Of a stretch of DNA of 5,882 nt, positions 1-5,685 are shown piece by piece. A program made the translations under genes and the position numbers. The notes under the pieces were generated by a model. That model had not been told where the DNA came from, did no database searches, and saw only the letters and a list, made by a program, of their open reading frames with translations. Source of the stretch: an uncultured Mycoplasmatota bacterium (GTDB lineage: Bacteria; Bacillota_I; Bacilli_A; RF39; UBA660); the NCBI GenBank assembly GCA_948437815.1, contig CAOJKG010000056.1, forward strand, positions 1-5,882. The letters are read 5' to 3'. Numbering within the stretch: position 1 is the stretch's first letter; each line of letters opens with the position of its first letter.

Positions 1-513
1 CTTAGAAATAGAATTGGATATGTTCCACAAAAAGGGATATTATTTACAGGAACTATTGCTTCTAATTTAATGCTTGGAAATGATAATCTCTCTTTAGATG
101 AAATGAAAAAATGTGCTAGTGTTAGTGAATCTTTAGAATTTATTGATAAAAAAGAAAATAAATTTGATAGTGATATTTCACAAGGCGGAGCAAATGTAAG
201 TGGTGGTCAAAAACAAAGACTTTCTATCGCTAGAGCTATAGCTAAAAATCCAGAAGTTTATATTTTTGATGATTCATTTAGTGCGCTTGATTTTAAAACT
301 GATGCTGCTTTAAGAAAAAATTTAAAGAAACATGCTAAAGATGCCACTATTTTAATTGTAGCTCAAAGAATAAGTACTATTATGAATGCTGATAATATAA
401 TTGTTCTTAATGAAGGAGAAGTTGTTGGTAGTGGAACCCATAAAGAACTTCTTAAAAATTGTGATGTATATAAGGAAATAGCATTATCACAACTTAGAGA
501 GGAGGAATTATAA
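1..513 (+). CDS. Heterodimeric ABC exporter, degenerate-site subunit (3' part)
   Basis: The reading frame is open from base 1, so this is the last 170 residues of a half-transporter that is normally about 570-600 residues. Only the end of the nucleotide-binding domain is present; membrane helices and Walker A lie to the left. Visible motifs are the Q-loop (VPQ, nt 22-30), signature VSGGQ (nt 196-210), Walker B IFDD (nt 262-273), D-loop SALD and switch region VAQR (nt 358-369). The catalytic Glu after Walker B is Asp, and the switch-loop His is Gln. This pair of changes marks the degenerate subunit of heterodimeric exporters of the TM287/288, LmrCD and BmrCD type. Its stop codon shares one base with the next start, so the partners are translationally coupled. 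The protein works at the inner face of the membrane; the substrate (drug, lipid or peptide) cannot be told. The ATG at 70 is internal, not the start. Confidence 0.93.
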   Translation, partial: LRNRIGYVPQKGILFTGTIASNLMLGNDNLSLDEMKKCASVSESLEFIDKKENKFDSDISQGGANVSGGQKQRLSIARAIAKNPEVYIFDDSFSALDFKTDAALRKNLKKHAKDATILIVAQRISTIMNADNIIVLNEGEVVGSGTHKELLKNCDVYKEIALSQLREEEL

Positions 514-2303
514 TGGCAAGAAGAGGTCCTAGTTCAGTAGACAAAGCAAAGGATTTTAAAGGTACTTTAAATAAATTGTTAAAAAGAGTATCAACATATA
601 AAATATTAATTATTTTATCATTTATTTTTGCTATTGGTAGTACAATATTTGCAATTATATCTCCTAAAATACTTGGTAATGCGACAACAGAAATATTTAA
701 TGGCTTAATTTTAAAAATTAGTGGAACTGGTGGTATTAATTTTAATACTATCAAAAATATTTTAATTACATTAGGAATATTATATGTGATTAGTGCGCTT
801 TTTAGTTATATTCAAAGTTTAATTATGACTAGTGTTAGTCAAAGAACAAGTTATAAACTTAGAAAAGAAGTTTCACAAAAGCTTAATAAATTACCAATGA
901 GTTATTTTGATAAACAAAACACAGGGGATATTTTATCAATTATTACTAATGATATTGATACAATTCAATTGAATTTAAATGGATCCGCGACTCAACTTGT
1001 ATCTTCAATTGTAACTATCATTGGAATATTTATAATGATGTGTTCAATTAATGTTACACTTGCTATTTTAACAGCTTTAGTTCTTCCTGTTGCCTCAATT
1101 GTTGTTATGATTATTGTTAAGAAAAGTCAAAAACACTTTGTAAATCAACAAAAATATTTAGCTGAAGTTGATTCTGAAATAGAAGAAATGGTTAGTGGAC
1201 ACTCAGTTATTAAAGCTTTTAATGCTGAGGAAAAAACTATTATTAAGTTTGATCTAGATAATAAGAAATTATTTGAAGCTGGGTTTAAATCACAATTTTT
1301 ATCAGGTTTAATGCACCCAATTATGAATTTTGTTGGTAATTTAAATTATGCTATAATTGCAATAGTTGGAGCAGTATTTGCTATAAAAGGAAAAATAACT
1401 GTTGGTAACATCCAAAGTTTTATTCAATATTCAAAACAATTTACTAATCCTATTGCACAGTTAGCTCAAATATCTAGTCAAATTCAATCAATGATTGCAG
1501 CGAGTGAAAGAGTATTTAATTTTCTTGATACTGGTGAATATATTGATAATGGTAAGTTAAAAGCGACTAGTGTAGAAGGTAATGTTGAATTTAAAAATGT
1601 TAAATTTGGTTATAATGAAGATAAAATTATTATTAAAGATTTTAATGCTAAAATAAATGCTGGTGAAAAAATTGCGATTGTTGGTCCAACAGGAGCAGGT
1701 AAAACTACTATTGTTAAACTTTTAATGCGTTTTTATGAACTTAATAGTGGGGAGATTTTACTGGATGGTAAAAATATTACCGATTATAAACGTAGTGAAT
1801 TAGAAAGCGTATTTGCAATGGTTTTACAAGATACTTGGTTATTTAATGGAACTATTTTAGATAATTTACGTTATGGTAATTTGAACGCCAGTGATAAAGA
1901 AGTAATTGATGCAGCTAAAACAGCTAATGCAGATTATTTTATTAGAACTTTACCTGATGGTTATAATATGGTTTTAAATGAAGAAACTAGTAATATTAGT
2001 GGAGGGCAAAAACAACTTCTGACTATAGCTAGAGCTATTCTTGCTAATCCTAAAATATTAATTTTGGATGAGGCAACTAGTAATGTTGATACTCGTACAG
2101 AAGAATTAATTCAAAAAGCTATGGATAAAGTGATGATGGGAAGAACTTCATTTATTATTGCACATAGATTATCGACAATTAAAAATGCAGATTTAATATT
2201 AGTTATGAATGAAGGAGATATTGTAGAAATAGGTAAGCATGATGAACTTTTAGAAAAAAAAGGATTTTATGCTAAAATATATAATTCTCAATTTGAAAAA
2301 TAG
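513..2303 (+). CDS. Heterodimeric ABC exporter, catalytic subunit
   Basis: Complete 596-residue half-transporter with an N-terminal six-helix membrane domain (clear hydrophobic segments near residues 31-54, 82-105, 162-178, 183-202 and 270-292) followed by an ATPase domain from about residue 357. Motifs: A-loop Tyr367, Walker A GPTGAGKTT (391-399, Lys397), Q-loop Gln439, signature ISGGQ (495-499), Walker B ILILDE (Asp519, catalytic Glu520) and switch His551. All catalytic residues are intact, so this subunit supplies the working ATPase site and complements its degenerate partner upstream. From memory, many relatives of this subunit have SQGQ rather than SGGQ in the signature. The start is supported by a strong AGGAGG site at 500-505, inside the upstream gene, and by the one-base TAATG overlap. 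It is likely a multidrug-type or lipid exporter, but the cargo is not visible in the sequence. Confidence 0.95.
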   Translation: MARRGPSSVDKAKDFKGTLNKLLKRVSTYKILIILSFIFAIGSTIFAIISPKILGNATTEIFNGLILKISGTGGINFNTIKNILITLGILYVISALFSYIQSLIMTSVSQRTSYKLRKEVSQKLNKLPMSYFDKQNTGDILSIITNDIDTIQLNLNGSATQLVSSIVTIIGIFIMMCSINVTLAILTALVLPVASIVVMIIVKKSQKHFVNQQKYLAEVDSEIEEMVSGHSVIKAFNAEEKTIIKFDLDNKKLFEAGFKSQFLSGLMHPIMNFVGNLNYAIIAIVGAVFAIKGKITVGNIQSFIQYSKQFTNPIAQLAQISSQIQSMIAASERVFNFLDTGEYIDNGKLKATSVEGNVEFKNVKFGYNEDKIIIKDFNAKINAGEKIAIVGPTGAGKTTIVKLLMRFYELNSGEILLDGKNITDYKRSELESVFAMVLQDTWLFNGTILDNLRYGNLNASDKEVIDAAKTANADYFIRTLPDGYNMVLNEETSNISGGQKQLLTIARAILANPKILILDEATSNVDTRTEELIQKAMDKVMMGRTSFIIAHRLSTIKNADLILVMNEGDIVEIGKHDELLEKKGFYAKIYNSQFEK

Positions 2304-2359
2304 GTGTTACTTAGTAATATCTATTTTATTTTGTAATAAAATTAAAAGGTGTAATCAAG

Positions 2360-2388
2360 TTGTTAAATGATTCTATTTATGTTATAAT
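2360..2388 (+). promoter_or_regulatory. Sigma70-type promoter of the RelA/SpoT-domain gene
   Basis: A -35 TTGTTA (2360-2365) and a perfect -10 TATAAT (2383-2388) are separated by 17 bases. Transcription would begin near 2395, giving a short leader of about 20 bases that contains AAAGGAG (2402-2408), eight bases before the ATG. The gene is therefore likely transcribed apart from the ABC exporter. No operator-like repeat stands out. Confidence 0.75.
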
Positions 2389-2415
2389 AGTCTAGCTTTA
2401 AAAAGGAGAATATTT

Positions 2416-2883
2416 ATGAGTATTAGACAAGAATATTTAGAAGGTTTGTTTTTTTTAGAAATAGAAGAAATTAAGGATATTTTAATAAATATTTTAAGTC
2501 AATCTGGTATTCCTTATCAGTTAGAATTTCGTGTAAAAAGTTTAGAGAAAATACGTCAAAAACAACTTTTATTTAAAGAAAGAAGTAAGCCTTGTAGTCT
2601 GTTTGATATTCCAGATATATTGGGTTTTAGAATATCTGTTGATTCAGAAATAGATGTTTATAGAATTTTTGCATTAATAAATGATTATTTTGAACCAAGT
2701 AGAGTTATTGATTTTTTTAATAATCCTAAAAGTACTGGCTATAAAGCTTTTAATTGTTTTTATGATAACTGGGCATTTAATACAGAAATTCAAATAATGA
2801 CTAAAGAAATGCGTGATTGGACTAATGCAACTCATGATGAACATAATAAAAGAAAATATGGTGATATATTAACTAGAAAATAA
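2416..2883 (+). CDS. Short RelA/SpoT-domain nucleotide pyrophosphokinase-like protein
   Basis: This 155-residue protein matches the (p)ppGpp synthetase fold in motif order: RVKSLEKI (39-46, the Arg/Lys ATP-binding segment), DILGFRI (67-73, Asp67 the expected Mg ligand), KSTGYKAFN (105-113, Tyr109 expected to stack on guanine), EIQIMT (124-129, Glu124 the expected general base) and W135 with H140/H143 near the end. Known relatives pass pyrophosphate from ATP to GDP/GTP, or in toxic variants to other acceptors such as tRNA. It is shorter than typical small alarmone synthetases (about 200 residues), lacks the HD hydrolase, TGS and ACT domains, and ends soon after the last motif. The His usually four residues after the Tyr is Asn113, and the Arg of EVQIRT is Met128. 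It sits alone between its own promoter and a terminator. No antitoxin-like gene is adjacent. Family membership is likely; activity and product are uncertain. Confidence 0.8.
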   Translation: MSIRQEYLEGLFFLEIEEIKDILINILSQSGIPYQLEFRVKSLEKIRQKQLLFKERSKPCSLFDIPDILGFRISVDSEIDVYRIFALINDYFEPSRVIDFFNNPKSTGYKAFNCFYDNWAFNTEIQIMTKEMRDWTNATHDEHNKRKYGDILTRK

Positions 2884-2887
2884 AAAA

Positions 2888-2917
2888 TTCAAGCTTTTGT
2901 GTTGCTTGAGCTTTTTT
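2888..2917 (+). terminator. Bidirectional intrinsic terminator
   Basis: The stem TCAAGC (2889-2894) pairs with GCTTGA (2904-2909) around a 9-base loop, with a possible extra T-G pair at 2888/2910. On the + strand it is followed by six T (2912-2917). On the - strand the same stem is followed by ATTTTTTA. It lies just after the stop of the RelA/SpoT-domain gene and just after the stop of the convergent phosphoesterase gene, so it most likely ends both transcripts. The stem is short, so strength is moderate. Confidence 0.75.
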
Positions 2918-3731
2918 AATTAGAGTATAATCTATATAAAGTAATAGAAGGAGAGTTAAAAAATCTTAAACTTATATCTTCAGTTCCTATACCATTTGAT
3001 ATATATAACTTAGTGTTTTTTATCTGGTGATAAGATTCAATATAAGTTTCAGCTCCATCTTTTTTTCTTAAACCACCAATAAAAGGAATTCTAAATTGTC
3101 CACCTAGAGAATGACCTGCGAGTGCTATAGATGTGTTATTCAATTCTTTTATTAAGTCAGGTTGATGCATAATTGTTATATTAAAATATTCATTATCATA
3201 TAATTCTTTTATTTTTTCATCATTTGTAAGGCCTATAAAATTAATAGGAGTATTTGATTCATAATATACTAATTTAGAAGAATTATCTAAAACAATAAAA
3301 TTACTATTTTCTAAAATTCCTTTAATTCTATTTTCATTTTTTAAATCGTAATCTCCTAAACATGCAAATTTGAAGACTTTAGCTTCAATTTGAGAAAGGT
3401 ATTTAATTATTTTTTCTTCATCTTTATTATTTATATTATTGCTATCAAATAAGTCGCCTGTAAATAAGATTATGTCAGAGTTTAATTCGTTTATTTCTTT
3501 TACTATTTTTTTTAAGGTATCTTCATTTGTTGTGCGTCCATAGTGTAAATCGGAGAATTGAACTATTTTGAATCCATTATAATCACTATTTAAATTTTTA
3601 TCTATTATAGCAATTTCTTTAACTTTTAAAGAGTAGGGATTGATAAATCGACCATAAAGATAAAAACAAGTAATTATGATTAAAAAGCTAAATAGGATTT
3701 TTATCCCAGTATGTTTATTTTCTTTTTTCAT
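2916..3731 (-). CDS. Membrane-anchored calcineurin-like metallophosphoesterase
   Basis: This 271-residue protein has an N-terminal membrane anchor (about residues 10-29) followed by a metallophosphoesterase domain of the YkuE/YaeI type, which should face outside the membrane. Motifs in order: FSDLHYG (59-65, Asp61 and His63), GDLFD (92-96, Asp93), GDYD (126-129) in place of the usual GNHD, MHQPD (188-192, His189), GHSLGGQ (206-212) in place of the usual GHTHGGQ, and a C-terminal NGIGTEDISLRFFN block typical of this family. Relatives hydrolyse phosphoesters, including lipid head-group phosphates, with two metal ions. Here the Asn and His of GNHD and the second His of GHTH are changed, so metal binding or activity may differ. 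It is the second gene of a two-gene unit, seven bases after the protease stop. Its ribosome site AGGTGG (3735-3740) overlaps that stop. The substrate is unknown. Confidence 0.85.
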   Translation of the reverse strand: MKKENKHTGIKILFSFLIIITCFYLYGRFINPYSLKVKEIAIIDKNLNSDYNGFKIVQFSDLHYGRTTNEDTLKKIVKEINELNSDIILFTGDLFDSNNINNKDEEKIIKYLSQIEAKVFKFACLGDYDLKNENRIKGILENSNFIVLDNSSKLVYYESNTPINFIGLTNDEKIKELYDNEYFNITIMHQPDLIKELNNTSIALAGHSLGGQFRIPFIGGLRKKDGAETYIESYHQIKNTKLYISNGIGTEDISLRFFNSPSITLYRLYSN

Positions 3732-3738
3732 AAACCAC

Positions 3739-4440
3739 CTAATATAACATGATTAATAATATACATAGGGCATTATGTAGAGCATGAGCAATATATGATG
3801 TATATATATTGTTTGTTTCATAAAAAGCTTTAGCAAAGAAGAAGCCTAATGCTCCATAAGGAATAATAAATAATAATTCTAATAATGTATATTCTGCAAT
3901 ATGAGCAAGACCAAATAGGAATCCTGTTACTATTGCGAATGTATACCATTTAGTAAAAGCATTTTTGAACGATGCTCTAAATGCTATTTCTTCAATTAAT
4001 GGCCCTATAATAATCATAGTAATCATATTTGTAATAGGTAGATTATTTAATAATTCTCTGTTAGCTGATTCGTTAGCAGCTATATCCCTAACTATAAAAG
4101 AAATAATCAAATTGCTAATAAACATTACTCCTAAACCACATATCCAATTTTTTAAAGCTATGTTTATATTGTCTTTTTTGAAATTTTTAAAATCTTCTAT
4201 AAGTCTTTTGTGATAAATGAGGCAAAAACCTGCAAGCATTATTAAGTAAGTTCCTAATTGTGATAAACCAGCAATTAATTTGTTAGAACTTTCATAATAA
4301 TTCCCAAAGATTATGCCTCCAATTAAAGCAAAAATAAAATATAAAATGATTGTTCCAATTCCTTTAAAAAATTCAATTGTTTTATTTGAATCTTTTTCTT
4401 TATTTATAACTTCAATTACTTCTCTTGTTTTTTCTTTCAT
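3739..4440 (-). CDS. CPBP-family intramembrane glutamic protease
   Basis: This 233-residue, strongly hydrophobic protein carries the CPBP (CAAX protease/Abi) signature motifs: EEIAFR (150-155, catalytic Glu150/Glu151 and Arg155), FGLAH (176-180, Phe and His of motif 2) and HALHN (219-223, His and Asn of motif 3). About 23 charged, cytoplasmic-looking residues precede the first helix (near 28-46), and several further helices follow. All expected catalytic residues are present, so it is probably active, cleaving or binding substrates within the membrane. In bacteria this family includes bacteriocin-immunity, peptide-maturation and stress-signalling members; nothing here selects one of these. 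The start is supported by GGAG at 4449-4452, eight bases before the ATG, and by a promoter just upstream. It is the first gene of the unit with the phosphoesterase, and is divergent from the pilin-like gene block. Confidence 0.88.
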   Translation of the reverse strand: MKEKTREVIEVINKEKDSNKTIEFFKGIGTIILYFIFALIGGIIFGNYYESSNKLIAGLSQLGTYLIMLAGFCLIYHKRLIEDFKNFKKDNINIALKNWICGLGVMFISNLIISFIVRDIAANESANRELLNNLPITNMITMIIIGPLIEEIAFRASFKNAFTKWYTFAIVTGFLFGLAHIAEYTLLELLFIIPYGALGFFFAKAFYETNNIYTSYIAHALHNALCILLIMLY

Positions 4441-4463
4441 TTTGTAGGCTCCATTCTTGTTTT

Positions 4464-4492
4464 ATATTATCATAAATTAATTTAAGAGACAA
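4464..4492 (-). promoter_or_regulatory. Probable promoter of the protease-phosphoesterase unit
   Basis: Read on the - strand, TTGTCT (4487-4492) is followed after 17 bases by TAATAT (4464-4469), which is preceded by TG one base away (extended -10). Each box matches 4 of 6 consensus bases. The start would be near 4457, leaving a very short leader with GGAG at 4449-4452. A GATAAT overlapping the -10 offers an alternative with a 15-base spacer. Confidence 0.5.
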
Positions 4493-4530
4493 TAGTTTTG
4501 GGATATTTTACAGTTTTTTCAATGATGCTG

Positions 4531-4559
4531 TTGATATTTTAATAAAAATTAGTTATAAT
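4531..4559 (+). promoter_or_regulatory. Strong sigma70-type promoter of the pilin-like gene block
   Basis: TTGATA (4531-4536) and a perfect TATAAT (4554-4559) are separated by 17 bases, the best promoter in the window. Transcription would start near 4566, giving a leader of about 28 bases with AAAAGGAGG (4575-4583) ahead of the ATG at 4594. The four genes that follow have gaps of only 14-19 bases and no internal terminator, so they probably share this promoter. Confidence 0.75.
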
Positions 4560-4593
4560 AAAATATATAATAATAAAAGGAGGAAGATTATTA

Positions 4594-4860
4594 ATGAAGG
4601 AAGCGACTGGAGAATTAAATATGACAGTAATTACAGTTGTTGCAATAGCAGCAGTAGCAGCATTCTTTTATGCGTTTGTTTGGCCAGCGATAAAGAATAA
4701 TATCACATCAAGTCAATATTGTACTCAATCATGGGATTGTTCAGAATGTGATGGGACTACTTGTGAGTGTAAGTATTGTAAAGATGGAGGATTTGATTGT
4801 GATACTCCTCAAACCGTAAAATGTCCAGATAAAAGCGGAGATGGAAACTCTCAAGGTTAA
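4594..4860 (+). CDS. Small Cys-rich pilin-like membrane protein (first paralogue)
   Basis: This 88-residue protein has no function I can name with confidence. It has a short polar start MKEATGELN, a hydrophobic segment (about residues 10-29), an aromatic-proline exit motif FVWPAIK (28-34), and an exported tail of about 50 residues with eight cysteines (43, 49, 52, 57, 59, 62, 69, 77). The tail is acidic and rich in Gly and polar residues. The even Cys count suggests disulfides, but a metal-binding knuckle is possible. The layout (short leader, one N-terminal helix, small outer domain) resembles type IV or Tad pilins and pseudopilins, although the usual Glu five residues after the cleavage site is missing. 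It heads a four-gene block behind a strong promoter and strong ribosome site, suggesting high expression. The next gene is a paralogue: 22 of the first 34 residues are identical. Confidence 0.75.
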   Translation: MKEATGELNMTVITVVAIAAVAAFFYAFVWPAIKNNITSSQYCTQSWDCSECDGTTCECKYCKDGGFDCDTPQTVKCPDKSGDGNSQG

Positions 4861-4879
4861 TTAATAGGAGGATAATAAT

Positions 4880-5137
4880 ATGAAAGAAGCGACAGGTGAG
4901 TTAAATTTAACAGTTATTGTAGTTTTACTTATAGCTATTTTATCCACCTTCTTCTTTTCGTTTATTTGGCCTAATATTAAACAAGGTTTTAAACATAATA
5001 CAAGGTGTGATGATGCAATTTGTGTATGTCCGCCAGAATATATGGTTGAAGGTAAATGTACTTATACTGGAACAACAGTAGAGTGCTATTTTAAAGAGGA
5101 TAGAAACAAGAAAATTACATGCGCTTGGAAAGGTTAA
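4880..5137 (+). CDS. Small Cys-rich pilin-like membrane protein (second paralogue)
   Basis: This 85-residue protein begins MKEATGELN like its upstream neighbour and repeats the same plan: hydrophobic segment (about 10-29), FIWPNIK (28-34) at the membrane exit, then an outer tail with six cysteines (43, 48, 50, 60, 69, 81). The first Cys lies at residue 43 in both paralogues. Beyond that the tails differ in length, Cys spacing and charge; this one is more basic near the membrane (Lys34, Lys38, His39, Arg42). Codons for the shared start differ at many silent sites, so the duplication is not recent. The gene begins 19 bases after the previous stop with AGGAGG at 4866-4871. The role is inferred from context as a pilin or pseudopilin subunit, perhaps a partner of its paralogue. 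No known family was recognised in the tail. Confidence 0.72.
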   Translation: MKEATGELNLTVIVVLLIAILSTFFFSFIWPNIKQGFKHNTRCDDAICVCPPEYMVEGKCTYTGTTVECYFKEDRNKKITCAWKG

Positions 5138-5143
5138 ATGGTT

Positions 5144-5150
5144 GGGTGAT
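5144..5150 (+). promoter_or_regulatory. Ribosome binding site fixing a TTG start
   Basis: GGGTGAT lies five bases before the TTG at 5156 and matches the GGTGAT part of the extended Shine-Dalgarno sequence (AGGAGGTGAT). The only nearby ATG (5138) runs into TGA after three codons. Translation from the TTG restores the MKEA start shared with the two upstream genes, which supports this unusual start. Confidence 0.7.
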
Positions 5151-5155
5151 ATAAT

Positions 5156-5671
5156 TTGAAAGAGGCAGTAGGTGGAGTGTCACTATTTACAATTGTTATT
5201 ATATTTGTAATTCTTTTTACAGGTTATATTAGTTTATCAATTAACTATTCTAAGGCATATAATGTTAAAAATGAACTTATTAATATTATTCGAAATCAAG
5301 GAGGTGTGTGTACTTCACAAACTCCTAATTCATCTAATAATTGCTATAATTTTGTTGAACAAATAACTGATTATTTTAGAGAGACTAATTACAGAAGTTT
5401 TGGTAATTGTGGTGAAGGATTTGTGGGATATACAAGAACTGGAGAACTTGCTGGTACTGGAGATAGAACAGCATTTTGTATTAAAGGAATACCTGCTAAT
5501 GGTAATTCTGAACTTCCGAATGCTTTATACTATCAAGTAAAAGTTTTTTGGCAATTAGATTTGCCTATTTTTAGTAGGTTATTTAATTTTACTATAAGTG
5601 GAGAAACGGCAAGAGTTTATGCTCCAAATGAATGTGTTGATGCAACAATTAATTATGATTGGTGTAGTTAA
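5156..5671 (+). CDS. TadE-like minor pilin candidate with Cys-containing outer domain
   Basis: This 171-residue protein starts at TTG (read MKEAVGG) and has one N-terminal hydrophobic segment (about 9-29). A polar, probably helical stretch follows (SINYSKAYNVKNELINII, 28-45), then an outer domain of about 120 residues with six cysteines (52, 63, 85, 108, 160, 170). Near the end, residues 125-155 alternate hydrophobic and polar positions around a LPIFSRLF segment (136-143) and continue into GETARVYAP. That ending recalls TadE/TadG-type pseudopilins, where a beta-hairpin with a central Leu-Pro turn closes the domain. This match is by eye and weak. The first 42 residues align with the next gene (19 identical). 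It lies 18 bases after the preceding stop in the same apparent transcript. Likely a minor subunit of a surface appendage or secretion pilus; otherwise an unclassified exported protein. Confidence 0.65.
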   Translation: MKEAVGGVSLFTIVIIFVILFTGYISLSINYSKAYNVKNELINIIRNQGGVCTSQTPNSSNNCYNFVEQITDYFRETNYRSFGNCGEGFVGYTRTGELAGTGDRTAFCIKGIPANGNSELPNALYYQVKVFWQLDLPIFSRLFNFTISGETARVYAPNECVDATINYDWCS

Positions 5672-5672
5672 A

Positions 5673-5679
5673 GTGAGGG
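5673..5679 (+). promoter_or_regulatory. Ribosome binding site fixing a GTG start
   Basis: GTGAGGG lies six bases before the GTG at 5686. The overlapping TTG at 5684 is in another frame. The GTG frame is open to the window end and encodes a product matching the previous gene from its first residues (GG at 6-7), which supports this start. Confidence 0.6.
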
Positions 5680-5685
5680 ATAATT

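Noticed and set aside
494..754. Open frame on the - strand, 86 codons
   Set aside because: It lies inside the strongly supported ABC subunit gene on the other strand, has no ribosome site, and its hydrophobic composition mirrors the transmembrane codons opposite.
2323..2342. Hairpin ATTTTATT/AATAAAAT after the ABC exporter genes
   Set aside because: The 8-bp stem is A/T only and no T-run follows, so it is not a convincing terminator; such palindromes are expected by chance in DNA this AT-rich.
2416..2883. Toxin-antitoxin pair built on the RelA/SpoT-domain gene
   Set aside because: Toxic small synthetases usually sit beside or are fused to an antitoxin. Here the gene is alone between a promoter and a terminator, with no small ORF adjacent on its strand.
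3965..4213. Open frame on the + strand, 82 codons
   Set aside because: It is antisense to the CPBP protease gene, whose motifs are intact; there is no ribosome site or promoter and no recognisable domain.
4502..4541. Direct repeat GATATTTTA at 4502-4510 and 4533-4541, 31 bases apart, next to the pilin-block -35
   Set aside because: It could be an operator pair, but a 9-base A/T-rich repeat is likely by chance here and no inverted symmetry or known site supports it. Conservation in relatives would revive it.
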